35,178 nt of DNA. Origin: a virus. Shown here piece after piece: positions 6,045 through 14,081 of this stretch (position 1 is the stretch's first letter; each line of letters starts with the position of its first letter). Location of the stretch: the IMG/VR virus record IMGVR_UViG_3300028595_000008, positions 1-35,178 of that record; one strand, 5' to 3'. The translations under genes and the position numbers were made by a program. Under the pieces are notes generated by a model. That model had not been told where the DNA came from. It saw only the letters and a list, made by a program, of their open reading frames with translations, and ran no database searches.

Positions 6045-6398
6045 ATGGGACGTATTCCAATTGCTCAAAAGCTAGACGATGATCAAGTTGAAAAGTTAGC
6101 ACGCAAGGGCATGACGATGGAGGAAATTGAAGATCTTTTTGGCCTTGGCGGCGGACATGTTGGACAATCGTATAGAGAAGCGTACAACCGCGGTACATCG
6201 CAAGTAAAGATGAGTTTGAGGCAGGCGCAGCTAGAGAAGGCGCTGGTGCACAAAGACACAAAAATGCTTATTCATCTCGGTAAGCACATCCTTGGGCAGA
6301 CTGATCGGCAAAAGTTGGAGCATTCTGGCAACGCTGAGATAGTCGTTCAATGGTTTGGAGATAATCAACCCAAAGTCTATGACAGCTCGGATTCCTGA
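6045..6398 (+). CDS. terS: Terminase small subunit
   Basis: A 117-aa protein with an N-terminal helix-turn-helix-like region (MTMEEIEDLFGLGGGHVGQSY, about residues 24-43) and a C-terminal segment KALVHKDTKMLIHLGKHILGQ that matches the MLI-x-LGK-x-LGQ signature of phage small terminases. It recognises genome concatemers and delivers them to the large subunit for packaging. Its end overlaps the large subunit gene by about 20 nt. GGTGA lies 4 nt before ATG 6045. Confidence 0.8.
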   Translation: MGRIPIAQKLDDDQVEKLARKGMTMEEIEDLFGLGGGHVGQSYREAYNRGTSQVKMSLRQAQLEKALVHKDTKMLIHLGKHILGQTDRQKLEHSGNAEIVVQWFGDNQPKVYDSSDS

Positions 6399-8517
6399 CT
6401 TAGTTCCGCGTGATTATCAACTACCGTTTTTCCAAAAAATGGACAACGGATGCAAGAGAGCCGTACTCGTCTGGCATCGTCGCGCGGGGAAAGAGATCAC
6501 GTGTTGGAACTACATGATCCGCCAAGCCTATTTTCACCGAAAGGGAACCTACTGTTATTTTTTTCCCACGACTCGTTTAGGACGACGAATTCTATGGGAC
6601 GGAAGCAATAAGGACGGCAAGAACTTTCTCAGCTACATACCCCCTCAGATTTTGGAAAGCGCTAACTCCGTTGAGATGAAAATCACTTTAAGTAACGGGA
6701 GTGTCATTCAAATCGTCGGAACAGATCATATCGAGAACGTCGGTATCAACCCTGTCGGATGTGTGTTTTCTGAGTATTCCCTACAAAGCCCTAATGCGTG
6801 GACGTTCACACGACCGATTTTACGTGAAAACGGAGGTTGGGCAGTCTTTAACTTCACACCGCGCGGCAAGAACCATGCTTATGACCTTTATCAAATGGCT
6901 AAGCATAATGAGGAATGGTATTGCTCGAAGCTATCAGTCGAGGATACAGGCATTCTGAGCGCTCGAGATATCGAAAAAGAGCGTGAAGAGGGGATGTCTG
7001 AGGACAAGATCCAACAGGAGTACTTCTGTAATTTTGATCGAGGTGTTGAGGGCGCTTACTATGCTCAGCTTCTCAATGCTGCTGAAAAAGATGGCCGCAT
7101 TGGCAATGTGCCCTATGATCCATCGGTTCCTGTTGATACTCATTGGGACCTGGGTGTAGATGACAGCACAGCTATCATATTCCACCAATCATGCGGCAAC
7201 GAGATTCATATCATCGACACCTATGAAGCGCACGGTGAAGGCTTGCAACATTATGCGAGAGTCCTTAAGCAAAAGGCAGAGGAAAATTGCTGGGTGTATG
7301 GAGCACATTACGGGCCGCATGATTTGCGTGTGAGAGAATTGGGTAGCGGAGCAAGAAGTCGCTTGGAAATTGCACGAGATTTAGGTATAAACTTTGAAAT
7401 TGTTCCAAACATTCAAATAAGTGATGGCATAGAACACGGACGCAACCTTTGGCCACGGCTCTGGATAGATCGAAAAAAGTGCTTACGATTTATAAAGGCT
7501 GCTGAAAATTATCACCGTCAATACAATGAGAAATTAAATGTTTACAGCGAGCGACCACTCCACGACTGGAGCTCGCATTGTTTTACTGGTGATACTCTCA
7601 TATGGACTCGTAGCGGAATGCAACGTATAATGGATCTACCTCAAACAGGTGAGGTAATGACATTAAACGGATGGAGCCATTACGAATGTCCACGAATCAC
7701 TCGACGAAATGCCAAGCTTGTGGAAGTGAAATTTCAAGACGGTACGAAGGTGAAATGTACGCCGGATCATTTATTTCTAACGAAAAGCGGGTGGAAATCC
7801 GCCGAGTCCCTGATCCGGGGTACCAAGATCCAATCTTGCTCGAGCCCGGAGTACAATACTTTCAACAAGGGCTGTACAAGCTTTGGCCAAATGAAAACTA
7901 CTATTCTAGAGGCGGCAAAAAGTTGCATCGAGCCGTTTGGATCGCGGCTTTTGGACCAATTCCAAAAGGGTGTCACATTCATCATAGAAATGGTGACACT
8001 TTCGACAACAGACTCAGCAACCTTGAGTGCATGGACGCCTCAGAGCACATGCAAAAGAACGCAGAGCACCGCAAGCATCATTCCGGTTTCACAGAAGCTG
8101 GACAGCAAAAAGCAAAAGAATGGCATCGCTCTGAAGCTGGGAGACGATGGCATTCAGAACATGCAAAACGCGCAAAAGGTTGGACAAAGTGGAAACGTGA
8201 GCCGCGACAATGTTTGGTATGCGATAAAACATTCGATTGTCTCATTCGTAAAAGCGGCAACCAGCAGAAGTTCTGTCACCCAAACTGCAAAGCCACTCAT
8301 TATAGACGGCGTAAAAGAGCTGAAGCAAGCTGATGATGTATGGTGTCTGACTGTCCCCGAGACTGAGCATTTTAGCCTACAAAATGGAGCAGTCGTTCAT
8401 AACTGTATGGACGCATATAGGTATCTTGCGATAACAATGAATCGTAGACGAAACGTTGGTAGAATGTCTGAGGAAGACGCAAATGCTCTCGAAAGTGCAT
8501 ACTACCGAAGAAAATAA
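6379..8517 (+). CDS. terL: Terminase large subunit precursor, interrupted by an intein
   Basis: A 712-aa precursor from ATG 6379 (a TTG at 6355 would add 8 residues). It carries the packaging ATPase: Walker A HRRAGK (33-38), Walker B GCVFSE (127-132), and a FNFTPRGKNHAYD coupling segment. The nuclease domain has acidic residues in HWDLG (Asp257), GPHD (Asp315) and, after the intein, MDAYRYL (Asp678). The conserved HDWSSH is followed by Cys401, the first residue of a 275-aa intein ending at Asn675, with Cys676 as +1 residue. After splicing the enzyme would be 437 aa, normal for the family. The enzyme cuts concatemers and drives DNA into the prohead. Packaging should depend on splicing. Confidence 0.92.
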   Translation: MTARIPDLVPRDYQLPFFQKMDNGCKRAVLVWHRRAGKEITCWNYMIRQAYFHRKGTYCYFFPTTRLGRRILWDGSNKDGKNFLSYIPPQILESANSVEMKITLSNGSVIQIVGTDHIENVGINPVGCVFSEYSLQSPNAWTFTRPILRENGGWAVFNFTPRGKNHAYDLYQMAKHNEEWYCSKLSVEDTGILSARDIEKEREEGMSEDKIQQEYFCNFDRGVEGAYYAQLLNAAEKDGRIGNVPYDPSVPVDTHWDLGVDDSTAIIFHQSCGNEIHIIDTYEAHGEGLQHYARVLKQKAEENCWVYGAHYGPHDLRVRELGSGARSRLEIARDLGINFEIVPNIQISDGIEHGRNLWPRLWIDRKKCLRFIKAAENYHRQYNEKLNVYSERPLHDWSSHCFTGDTLIWTRSGMQRIMDLPQTGEVMTLNGWSHYECPRITRRNAKLVEVKFQDGTKVKCTPDHLFLTKSGWKSAESLIRGTKIQSCSSPEYNTFNKGCTSFGQMKTTILEAAKSCIEPFGSRLLDQFQKGVTFIIEMVTLSTTDSATLSAWTPQSTCKRTQSTASIIPVSQKLDSKKQKNGIALKLGDDGIQNMQNAQKVGQSGNVSRDNVWYAIKHSIVSFVKAATSRSSVTQTAKPLIIDGVKELKQADDVWCLTVPETEHFSLQNGAVVHNCMDAYRYLAITMNRRRNVGRMSEEDANALESAYYRRK
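7579..8403 (+). other. Intein (275 aa) in the large terminase, class 1, Cys1 and Asn-Cys
   Basis: The intein frame is continuous with terL. Block A is CFTGDTLIWT at its start; block B contains CTPDHLFLT with the T-x-x-H signature; block F is WCLTVPETEHFSL; block G is AVVHN followed by extein Cys. All residues for standard splicing are present: Cys1, block B Thr and His, penultimate His, terminal Asn, and Cys +1. Between blocks B and F the intein frame (about residues 75-250) has no recognisable endonuclease motif and an unusual Ser/Thr/Gln-rich, low-order composition. In that interval a complete HNH gene is encoded in another frame. Joined extein sequence reads HDWSSH-CMDAYRYL, a canonical terminase nuclease motif. 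Confidence 0.92.
7686..8333 (+). CDS. HNH homing endonuclease encoded out of frame inside the terL intein
   Basis: A 215-aa protein encoded wholly within the intein DNA, shifted one base back (-1 frame) relative to terL. ATG 7686 has GGAG (7673-7676) 9 nt upstream; an in-frame ATG at 7671 would add 5 residues. Residues 80-125 are a clear HNH_3-type core: KKLHRAVW, FGPIPKGCHIHHRNGD (HIHH at 97-100), DNRLSNLECM and a final SEHMQKNAEHRK. A CxxC (9, 12) lies near the N terminus, and CLVC (176-179) with C197 and C201 forms a C-terminal zinc ribbon. The domain set is that of intron- and intein-associated homing endonucleases. It would cut intein-free terL alleles and promote conversion. Confidence 0.85.
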   Translation: MSTNHSTKCQACGSEISRRYEGEMYAGSFISNEKRVEIRRVPDPGYQDPILLEPGVQYFQQGLYKLWPNENYYSRGGKKLHRAVWIAAFGPIPKGCHIHHRNGDTFDNRLSNLECMDASEHMQKNAEHRKHHSGFTEAGQQKAKEWHRSEAGRRWHSEHAKRAKGWTKWKREPRQCLVCDKTFDCLIRKSGNQQKFCHPNCKATHYRRRKRAEAS

Positions 8518-8522
8518 GTATA

Positions 8523-8539
8523 GCGCCTAAATTAGGCGC
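8523..8539. other. Short palindromic hairpin after terL
   Basis: GCGCCTA (8523-8529) pairs with TAGGCGC (8533-8539) with a 3-nt loop, 5 nt after the terL stop. No T tract follows, so it may be a transcript-processing or stability element rather than a terminator. The remaining gap to the portal gene (8540-8640) is GC-rich with a repeated CCGGACC and no gene. Confidence 0.4.
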
Positions 8540-8640
8540 GCGGGGGACTGATCATCCTTGCCGGACCACCATCCGGACCGCGCATCCTTTTCCTGGTGGG
8601 GAAAAGACACTGAAGAACAGTGAAGACCACTGGAATTGGG

Positions 8641-10689
8641 ATGGCGGAAACAGATCGCGATATTCTCGAGCTTTTTGACGAGAACTATAACACCGCATGG
8701 CAGGCGTGGGATCCTTTCTTTCCTGAAGCCGAAATGGACATGCGGTTTTTTTTAGGCGATCAATGGGATGAATCTGAAAAGCGCTCTTTGCACGACGAGG
8801 GACGCTCGACCTTTGTATTCAATCGTATCCGTCGAGTTGTCAATCTCGTTACCGGCTATCAGCGCAAAAATCGCCTTTCCAGTGTTGTTGCTCCATTAGA
8901 AGATTCTGATCAAAAAACCGCTGATCAACTGAGTCAATTGCTGATGTACGTCATGAATGCTGATGATGGATATCAGGTTATTAGTGACTGTTTTGGCGGT
9001 GCGTTGAAAACGGGTTGGAATCTTGCCGGTCTGCATCTTGATTATCGAGACGATCCGATCAACGGCGACATTCGTTTCACTCGAGAGCCTTGGAACGGTT
9101 TTATTGTCGATCCCTACTTTACCAAGATGGATTTCAGCGACTGCAGTTATATCCTACGTCGCAAATACCTTCCTGTTGACCTGGTGGCCTCTCTACTTCC
9201 CAATGAGGAAAAAGAGATCTACGAAATTGCCGCGCTTGGATGGGAGCGTGATGACAAATTTACCTGGCTGCCTTACCAGCGACAAGGTAGCGGCAAAGAT
9301 TACATGTCGTATAGCGAGATGTGGCGGCTACGCTGGAAAAAGCAGCCGGTCATTGTCGACATGGAGACAGGTCAATACGCAGATTGGGAAGGCGACGATG
9401 AGGATTTCGTTAGACTTAAACTGATTCAACCCACGTATGAGCTGATTTCCAGACAACGGCAGTACGTACAACTTGACGTCATTGTCAACGATCAGGTGAT
9501 TCGAAAGGAAATTGATCCTTATGGGCTGAACGAATATCCGTTTGTTCCCTTTGTTGGCATTTTTGAGCCGGAAAGCGATCAGTGGGGTTTAAAGGTGCAA
9601 TCCCTCATTCGCTGTATGCGAGATCCTCAGCGAGAAACAAATCGTCGACGTTCTCAAATGGTGGATATTCTAGATTCTCAAATTAATTCAGGATGGATTG
9701 CGACCGAGGGTGCAGTCGTCAACCCGCGTAGTTTGTTTCAAAACTCACAGGGAAAAGTCGTCTGGCGCAACGCCGATGCCGCGCCTGGAGCTATTGAAAA
9801 AATTGCCCCCGCTCAAATTCCGCCGTCTATGTTCCAGCTACAACAGCAGTTCGATGCGGACATTACCGAGATTGCTGGTGTCAATGATGCCGCTTTTGGG
9901 CAGATTGAGTCGGCCAATGAATCGGGTGTCATGCAGATGTTGCGACAGGGTGCCGCAATCACCAATCTGCAAGATGTGTTTGATAATTTACGGCAGTCGC
10001 AACAGGCGTTGTCTCGAAAAGCACTGAAGCTCATCCAAACGTGGTCACCATCCAAAGTACAACGCATCATCAATGAGCTACCAACACAAGAGTTCTATAA
10101 CCAGCAATTCACCAAGTACGATTGCGTTGTTCAAGAAGGTGTTCTGACGGATACACAGCGCCAGATGTTCTTTAGACAGCTCATTGACTTGCAGGCCGCC
10201 GGCGTACCAGTGCCACCAGCGTTGCTTGCAAAAGCTGCGCCACTGCAGGGAAAGAGCGAATACAACGAAGCCATCGAACAAATGCAGCAACAGCAAGCGC
10301 AGGCCGCGCAGCAGCAGCAGCAAGTGCAGAGCGATCTGATCGCTGCACAGACAGATCTTGCAAAATCACGCAGCCTAGAGCAAGTCGCAGGGGCCAAGGA
10401 GCGATTCACGAGAAGTGTGGCGAACTTGGGTCTAGAAGACGAAAGAAACGCTCAAGCTGTCGAAAACCGTGCCGATGCGTCGATGAAACGAGTACAGACA
10501 GCCGCAGAGATTGAGAAGTTGGGTCTATTCAACGCGAGCACTTATCTCGACATTGTTGAGCGTTTAGATCGGCTAGAAAAAGGGCGTTCCGACGAGCTAA
10601 AGCAAGAGGACGTCGAAATATCAGCAGTGGCAGAGCAAGTGCAACAGCCATTGCCATCAGAGCAACAACCAGACGGAGTGATGAAATGA
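8641..10689 (+). CDS. Portal protein, P22-like
   Basis: A 682-aa protein from ATG 8641 (a GTG at 8620 would add 7 residues). Sequence signatures match the P22-type portal family: an N-terminal DENYNTAWQAWDPFF region, GRSTFVFNRIRRVVNLVTGYQRKNR, QTNRRR-like RETNRRRSQMVDILDSQIN and a long C-terminal Gln-rich coiled coil (about residues 540-650) resembling the barrel and tail of P22 portals. Twelve copies form the ring at the prohead vertex through which terL pumps DNA. The gene lies directly after terL and overlaps the next gene by ATGA. Confidence 0.9.
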   Translation: MAETDRDILELFDENYNTAWQAWDPFFPEAEMDMRFFLGDQWDESEKRSLHDEGRSTFVFNRIRRVVNLVTGYQRKNRLSSVVAPLEDSDQKTADQLSQLLMYVMNADDGYQVISDCFGGALKTGWNLAGLHLDYRDDPINGDIRFTREPWNGFIVDPYFTKMDFSDCSYILRRKYLPVDLVASLLPNEEKEIYEIAALGWERDDKFTWLPYQRQGSGKDYMSYSEMWRLRWKKQPVIVDMETGQYADWEGDDEDFVRLKLIQPTYELISRQRQYVQLDVIVNDQVIRKEIDPYGLNEYPFVPFVGIFEPESDQWGLKVQSLIRCMRDPQRETNRRRSQMVDILDSQINSGWIATEGAVVNPRSLFQNSQGKVVWRNADAAPGAIEKIAPAQIPPSMFQLQQQFDADITEIAGVNDAAFGQIESANESGVMQMLRQGAAITNLQDVFDNLRQSQQALSRKALKLIQTWSPSKVQRIINELPTQEFYNQQFTKYDCVVQEGVLTDTQRQMFFRQLIDLQAAGVPVPPALLAKAAPLQGKSEYNEAIEQMQQQQAQAAQQQQQVQSDLIAAQTDLAKSRSLEQVAGAKERFTRSVANLGLEDERNAQAVENRADASMKRVQTAAEIEKLGLFNASTYLDIVERLDRLEKGRSDELKQEDVEISAVAEQVQQPLPSEQQPDGVMK

Positions 10690-10895
10690 AAATGTACGAC
10701 AAAAAAGGCGGAATGGACCACAACCCAAAAGCCGCAAACGAGCGTTACATGCCAAAAGGTATGGGCGGAAAAATGATGGGCCACGAGAAGAAGCCAATGG
10801 GTCTGAAAGTTCCATGTGGTGATGGCATGAAAGGTCAAATGAAGCGCATGAGCAAAAAGGGATATCCCGACAAGGCTTTTGACTACAAATACTAG
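10686..10895 (+). CDS. Small Met/Gly/Lys-rich protein
   Basis: A 69-aa basic product with 12 methionines and many Gly and Lys residues, beginning MKMYDKKGGMDHNPKAANERY. GGAG (10675-10678) lies 7 nt upstream and the start overlaps the portal stop as ATGA. Such small basic proteins are often found beside portal genes in environmental podophages; function unknown. It may be a minor virion or assembly factor. Confidence 0.6.
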   Translation: MKMYDKKGGMDHNPKAANERYMPKGMGGKMMGHEKKPMGLKVPCGDGMKGQMKRMSKKGYPDKAFDYKY

Positions 10896-10904
10896 GACAA
10901 TCTG

Positions 10905-11282
10905 ATGGCACAAGAGTTACGTGAGACCGCACAGGCAATGCTAGAAAGCGACATGAAGGAAATTGAAAACATCCTGAATCGTCGACCAAATGGCACATTC
11001 TGGATCGTGGCGCATCACAAACCTATCCCAAAAGACCGCCTACAGCTGACCAGTGGTGAGCAAATCATTATGCGCGTAGTGAAAGACTACGATACCAAAC
11101 CTACACCTCAGCTGGGAACAATCGTACACACTGTCAAAAACGGTGAGATTGTCGATACCGAGGTAAATCTACACGATACCCCCATTGACTGGGCGACTGT
11201 TTCACATTTAGCTGGCAATGAAGCTATGCCATTTGTGCAAGAGCGACCCGATCTCAAGGGATCGTATGTGTATAACCAATAG
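10905..11282 (+). CDS. Hypothetical head-region protein
   Basis: A 125-aa protein located between the portal-associated small gene and the scaffold. The N terminus is helical and acidic (residues 1-25); the middle contains FWIVAHHKPIPKDRLQL and later beta-type sequence. No family recognised. Its place in a tightly packed head operon suggests an assembly or head-stabilising role. Confidence 0.6.
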   Translation: MAQELRETAQAMLESDMKEIENILNRRPNGTFWIVAHHKPIPKDRLQLTSGEQIIMRVVKDYDTKPTPQLGTIVHTVKNGEIVDTEVNLHDTPIDWATVSHLAGNEAMPFVQERPDLKGSYVYNQ

Positions 11283-11309
11283 TGCCGCCGACTAACGGGC
11301 GAGGTGATG

Positions 11310-11978
11310 ATGACTGAAGAACACATCGAATCGGGCGATTTGCAGCAGGAGGCCGCCGCTCCAACAGAAGCGATGCAAGAACAGGTTGAGTCGCAAGAGC
11401 AACAGCAGGATTTCGTTCCTGTTAGCGCTTTGCAGGCAGAACGCCGTGAGCGTCAGCAGATGGCTGACAAGCTAAGAATGCTTGAGGATCACTTTGCATT
11501 GATGCAACAGCAAACACAGGCTAGCCCGCAAAAACAAGAAGATGATTTTGGTCTTACCGATGAGGATGTCCTCACTGTCGGAGAGTTCAAAAAGGCGCTT
11601 CAGAAAGAGCGGAATAGCTATCAAACTGAGCTTGCTGAGCTAAAGGTGCAACGTAAGTATCCAGATTATGAAGAAGTGGTCACGAAGCATCTACCAGAGG
11701 TGCTGAAGGACAACCCAAGTTTGCGAACAACGCTTCAGAATGATCCAAATCGCTATGAACTTGCTTACTTTTTGGCAAAGCGCAGTACGGGCTATACCGA
11801 AAGCAACAAACAGGCAAAGAAATCTCAGGATGCTGAGAGAGCTGTGCAAAATGCACAGCGAGCCGGAAGCCTATCGGCGGTTGGTAGCTCGACAGCAGCG
11901 ACGCCACAGGTAAGCTACAAGAGCATGAGCGATGAGGAATTCAGAGCACAAGTTCAACGCAACCTGGGTTACTACTAA
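11310..11978 (+). CDS. Capsid scaffolding protein
   Basis: A 222-aa protein from ATG 11310 with GAGG (11301-11304) 5 nt upstream; ATG 11307 and GTG 11304 are alternative starts. It is highly charged with a Gln/Glu-rich N terminus, a central coiled-coil (ALQAERRERQQMADKLRMLEDH, beginning near residue 41) and a basic C terminus ending EFRAQVQRNLGYY. This composition and its place just before the major capsid gene fit a scaffold that templates prohead assembly and then leaves. The call rests mainly on composition and synteny. Confidence 0.75.
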   Translation: MTEEHIESGDLQQEAAAPTEAMQEQVESQEQQQDFVPVSALQAERRERQQMADKLRMLEDHFALMQQQTQASPQKQEDDFGLTDEDVLTVGEFKKALQKERNSYQTELAELKVQRKYPDYEEVVTKHLPEVLKDNPSLRTTLQNDPNRYELAYFLAKRSTGYTESNKQAKKSQDAERAVQNAQRAGSLSAVGSSTAATPQVSYKSMSDEEFRAQVQRNLGYY

Positions 11979-12000
11979 CGACAAGTGAAGGAATATAGCC

Positions 12001-12942
12001 ATGGCTATTACAAACACCGCAGCTTTGTCGCCGGCAGTACGTGAATATTACGATCGCCTACTGTTGATGACAGCTTACCCCGCTCTTATCCACACCCGTT
12101 TTGCTCAGCGTAGAATTCTACCTGAGAAGATGGGTAACCAAATTGTTTTTCGTCGTTACGCTCGTTTGGCAACTGTCCCCGTTCCGTTGACCGATGGTGT
12201 CACTCCACCGGGTGCGGCGCTTTCAGCAACAGACATCAAAGCGCAAGTCGATTTCTACGGAAACTTCGTGATGATCACCAACCAGGTCGAGTTGACTGTT
12301 GAAGATCGCGTATTGAACGAGGCGTCTCGTCTTTTGGCTCAAAATATGGGTCAAACGATGGATGAAGTCACACGTGACGTGCTTGCAGCGACATCATCGG
12401 TACTCGCATGCGCTAACGGTGTGAACGGCAACACGCCAACTGAACTGACAAAGGCTGACATCGATTCAGCCGTTCAGACGCTTTTGGGCAACGACGCTGA
12501 GATGATCACTGAAGTGGTGCAAGGGCGCGATGCGTTCGGAACATCACCGATTCGCCCAAGTTTTTGGGGTTTCATCGACACAGCATTGCTTGATGATCTT
12601 GAAGCTGTTGCCAACTTCCTACACTCTGCTAACTACCCGAATCAAAACGCGGTACAACCAGAGGAATGGGGAGCAACTGGAAACGTGCGCTGGCTCTACA
12701 CATCAGTAGGTAGTGTCAGTACTGCAAGTCCAGCCGTCTACAACAACTTCATCGTCGGTAAAGAAGCATACGCTGTTGTTCATCTAGGATCAGAAACTGG
12801 GGAGTTCTACGTTGAACCTCTAGGTTCAGCAGGCTCTGCTGACCCACTGCATCAGCGTGGAACCGTTGGATGGCAACATCCCTTTGTCGCAAGGATACTA
12901 AATGACGCCTTTATGTTGAATTTGCAGGCGACTCACTCCTAG
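12001..12942 (+). CDS. Major capsid protein, N4-gp56 family
   Basis: A 313-aa protein. The pattern begins with a short N terminus, AVREYYDRLLLMTAYPALIHTRFAQRR-like sequence, then MGNQIVFRRYARL and VPLTDGVTPPG, followed by VDFYGNFVMITNQVELTVEDRVLNEA, all hallmarks of the N4-gp56 major capsid family with a HK97-type fold. The protein builds the icosahedral shell. It follows the scaffold gene by 22 nt with AAGGA upstream. An HNH gene is inserted immediately downstream. Confidence 0.88.
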   Translation: MAITNTAALSPAVREYYDRLLLMTAYPALIHTRFAQRRILPEKMGNQIVFRRYARLATVPVPLTDGVTPPGAALSATDIKAQVDFYGNFVMITNQVELTVEDRVLNEASRLLAQNMGQTMDEVTRDVLAATSSVLACANGVNGNTPTELTKADIDSAVQTLLGNDAEMITEVVQGRDAFGTSPIRPSFWGFIDTALLDDLEAVANFLHSANYPNQNAVQPEEWGATGNVRWLYTSVGSVSTASPAVYNNFIVGKEAYAVVHLGSETGEFYVEPLGSAGSADPLHQRGTVGWQHPFVARILNDAFMLNLQATHS

Positions 12943-12963
12943 CAATAGGGGTTTTATGCTAAA

Positions 12964-13001
12964 CTCCGCGGGTTAGGTATTTAAGATACCAGCCCACGGA
13001 G
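12964..13001 (+). promoter_or_regulatory. Hairpin sequestering the Shine-Dalgarno of the HNH gene
   Basis: The segment folds into one long stem: CTCCGCGGG on the left pairs through to CCCACGGAG on the right, with a second inner stem GGTAT (12976-12980 region) against ATACC and a TTAAG loop. About 15 base pairs form with one mismatch and one bulge. The right arm contains four of the five bases of GGAGG (12998-13002), the ribosome site 5 nt before ATG 13008. Translation from read-through structural mRNA should be low. This parallels the ribosome-site hairpins known for T4 homing-endonuclease genes. Confidence 0.7.
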
Positions 13002-13007
13002 GACAAC

Positions 13008-13454
13008 ATGAAACGATGTAAAAAATGCGATCTGAAGAAGGAACTGCATGAATACTACAAATCCAACAAGACCAAGGATGGGTATCATAACTCATGCAAA
13101 TCATGTTGGAAAAAACGTCGTGCTAAACGGTATCTGGAAAACAAAGAGACGGTGCAAAAACAGTGTCGTGCGTACTATGTCAAGAATGCAGAGCATCTCA
13201 AGGCAAAGTCGCGGAGTCGCAAAAAAACTTATGAGGAAACTCGTAAGTACCGTGAAAAATACCCAGAACAGTATCGTGCCCACTATGCGGTCAGTAATGC
13301 TCTCAAGAGGGGCGATCTTACCAAAGCCGACACATGTAGAATATGCAACTCCAACGGAAAATTGCATGCACATCACGCAGACTACTCCAAACCACTGGAC
13401 GTTCTGTGGGTATGTGTTGATTGCCATGCAAAAATTCATTTAAAGGAGAGTTAA
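13008..13454 (+). CDS. Free-standing HNH endonuclease
   Basis: A 148-aa basic protein. The N terminus has a CKKC...CKSC zinc knuckle (residues 4-7 and 30-33), then a long Lys/Arg/Tyr-rich helix, then an HNH core: CRIC (about 108-111), LHAHHADYSKPLDVLWVC and CVDCHAKIH. This is a common free-standing phage HNH type. It sits between the capsid gene and the next virion gene, a typical intergenic homing-endonuclease location. Its last codons contain the GGAGAG that serves as ribosome site for the next gene at 13456, so the insertion has been fitted neatly into the operon. Confidence 0.85.
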   Translation: MKRCKKCDLKKELHEYYKSNKTKDGYHNSCKSCWKKRRAKRYLENKETVQKQCRAYYVKNAEHLKAKSRSRKKTYEETRKYREKYPEQYRAHYAVSNALKRGDLTKADTCRICNSNGKLHAHHADYSKPLDVLWVCVDCHAKIHLKES

Positions 13455-13455
13455 A

Positions 13456-14049
13456 ATGGCACAGATCAAAGTAGAAACTTGGACTAACCCAAGTACAGCA
13501 GTAGCAAAAGACTTCAACCTAGGGTTCGAAGTTGCTGAAGTTGTATCAATTGACATCACAAACGGCGGTTCTTGGCAGTGGCTGAACGGCATGGGCGACG
13601 GGTATTATCTCGACGTAGATGCTGGAACCGTCACAACGTCAAATGGTGCAACCCCACTAGATGAAGACGCCACGTACGGTAGCGCAATCAGTGCGTTTAC
13701 CAATGCTAACCCTGGTGTGATCACGGTAGCAGATGCTGTTCAAGGCGGTTTTGTTGCTGGTGACACAATCAAGGTCACTGGAATTGCGGAAAGCGGTTCG
13801 GGTGCAACGTTAAATGCTGAGTATACGATTGCTTCTATCAGTGGTAATGCATTGACTACAGCGACAGACACATCGTCAGGTGCTGTTTATGTGTCGGGTG
13901 GTAATGCTATCCGTGTAAGCAACGCTGCAAATGATGCAATCGCAGTACAGAACGTCGCACAGCGTGGAATCACTCTTGGAACAGGCATGGTTGGAGCGAA
14001 CGATGCTTCGATGATCGCAATTTTCAAGGGCGCTGAAAACGTCACTTAG
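13456..14049 (+). CDS. Virion protein with one copy of a repeated beta-domain
   Basis: A 197-aa protein. Residues about 77-154 (ISAFTNANPGVIT ... VYVSGGNAIRV) are the first of five copies in this genome of an FCCH-like beta-domain that is common in phage structural proteins. The flanking parts, Gly- and Asp-rich with VQNVAQRGITLGTGMVGAND, look like a small decoration or head-completion protein that follows the major capsid gene in N4-gp56-type phages. Removing the inserted domain would leave about 120 residues, which suggests the domain was acquired by an older small protein. Confidence 0.65.
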   Translation: MAQIKVETWTNPSTAVAKDFNLGFEVAEVVSIDITNGGSWQWLNGMGDGYYLDVDAGTVTTSNGATPLDEDATYGSAISAFTNANPGVITVADAVQGGFVAGDTIKVTGIAESGSGATLNAEYTIASISGNALTTATDTSSGAVYVSGGNAIRVSNAANDAIAVQNVAQRGITLGTGMVGANDASMIAIFKGAENVT

Positions 14050-14081
14050 TGATACTCCCGCCCTTTTTATGGGGGGTTAAT

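Noticed and set aside
7767-7985. Minus-strand ORF within the intein region
   Set aside because: No motif; a third open frame here is a by-product of the two constrained plus-strand frames.
8540-8640. Gene or promoter in the gap before the portal gene
   Set aside because: No ORF with a ribosome site and no -35/-10 pair was found; only a GC-rich stretch with a repeated CCGGACC.
10131-10913. Several minus-strand ORFs behind the portal gene
   Set aside because: They are antisense of CAG/CAA-rich coding DNA and give Cys/Leu-rich products without motifs.
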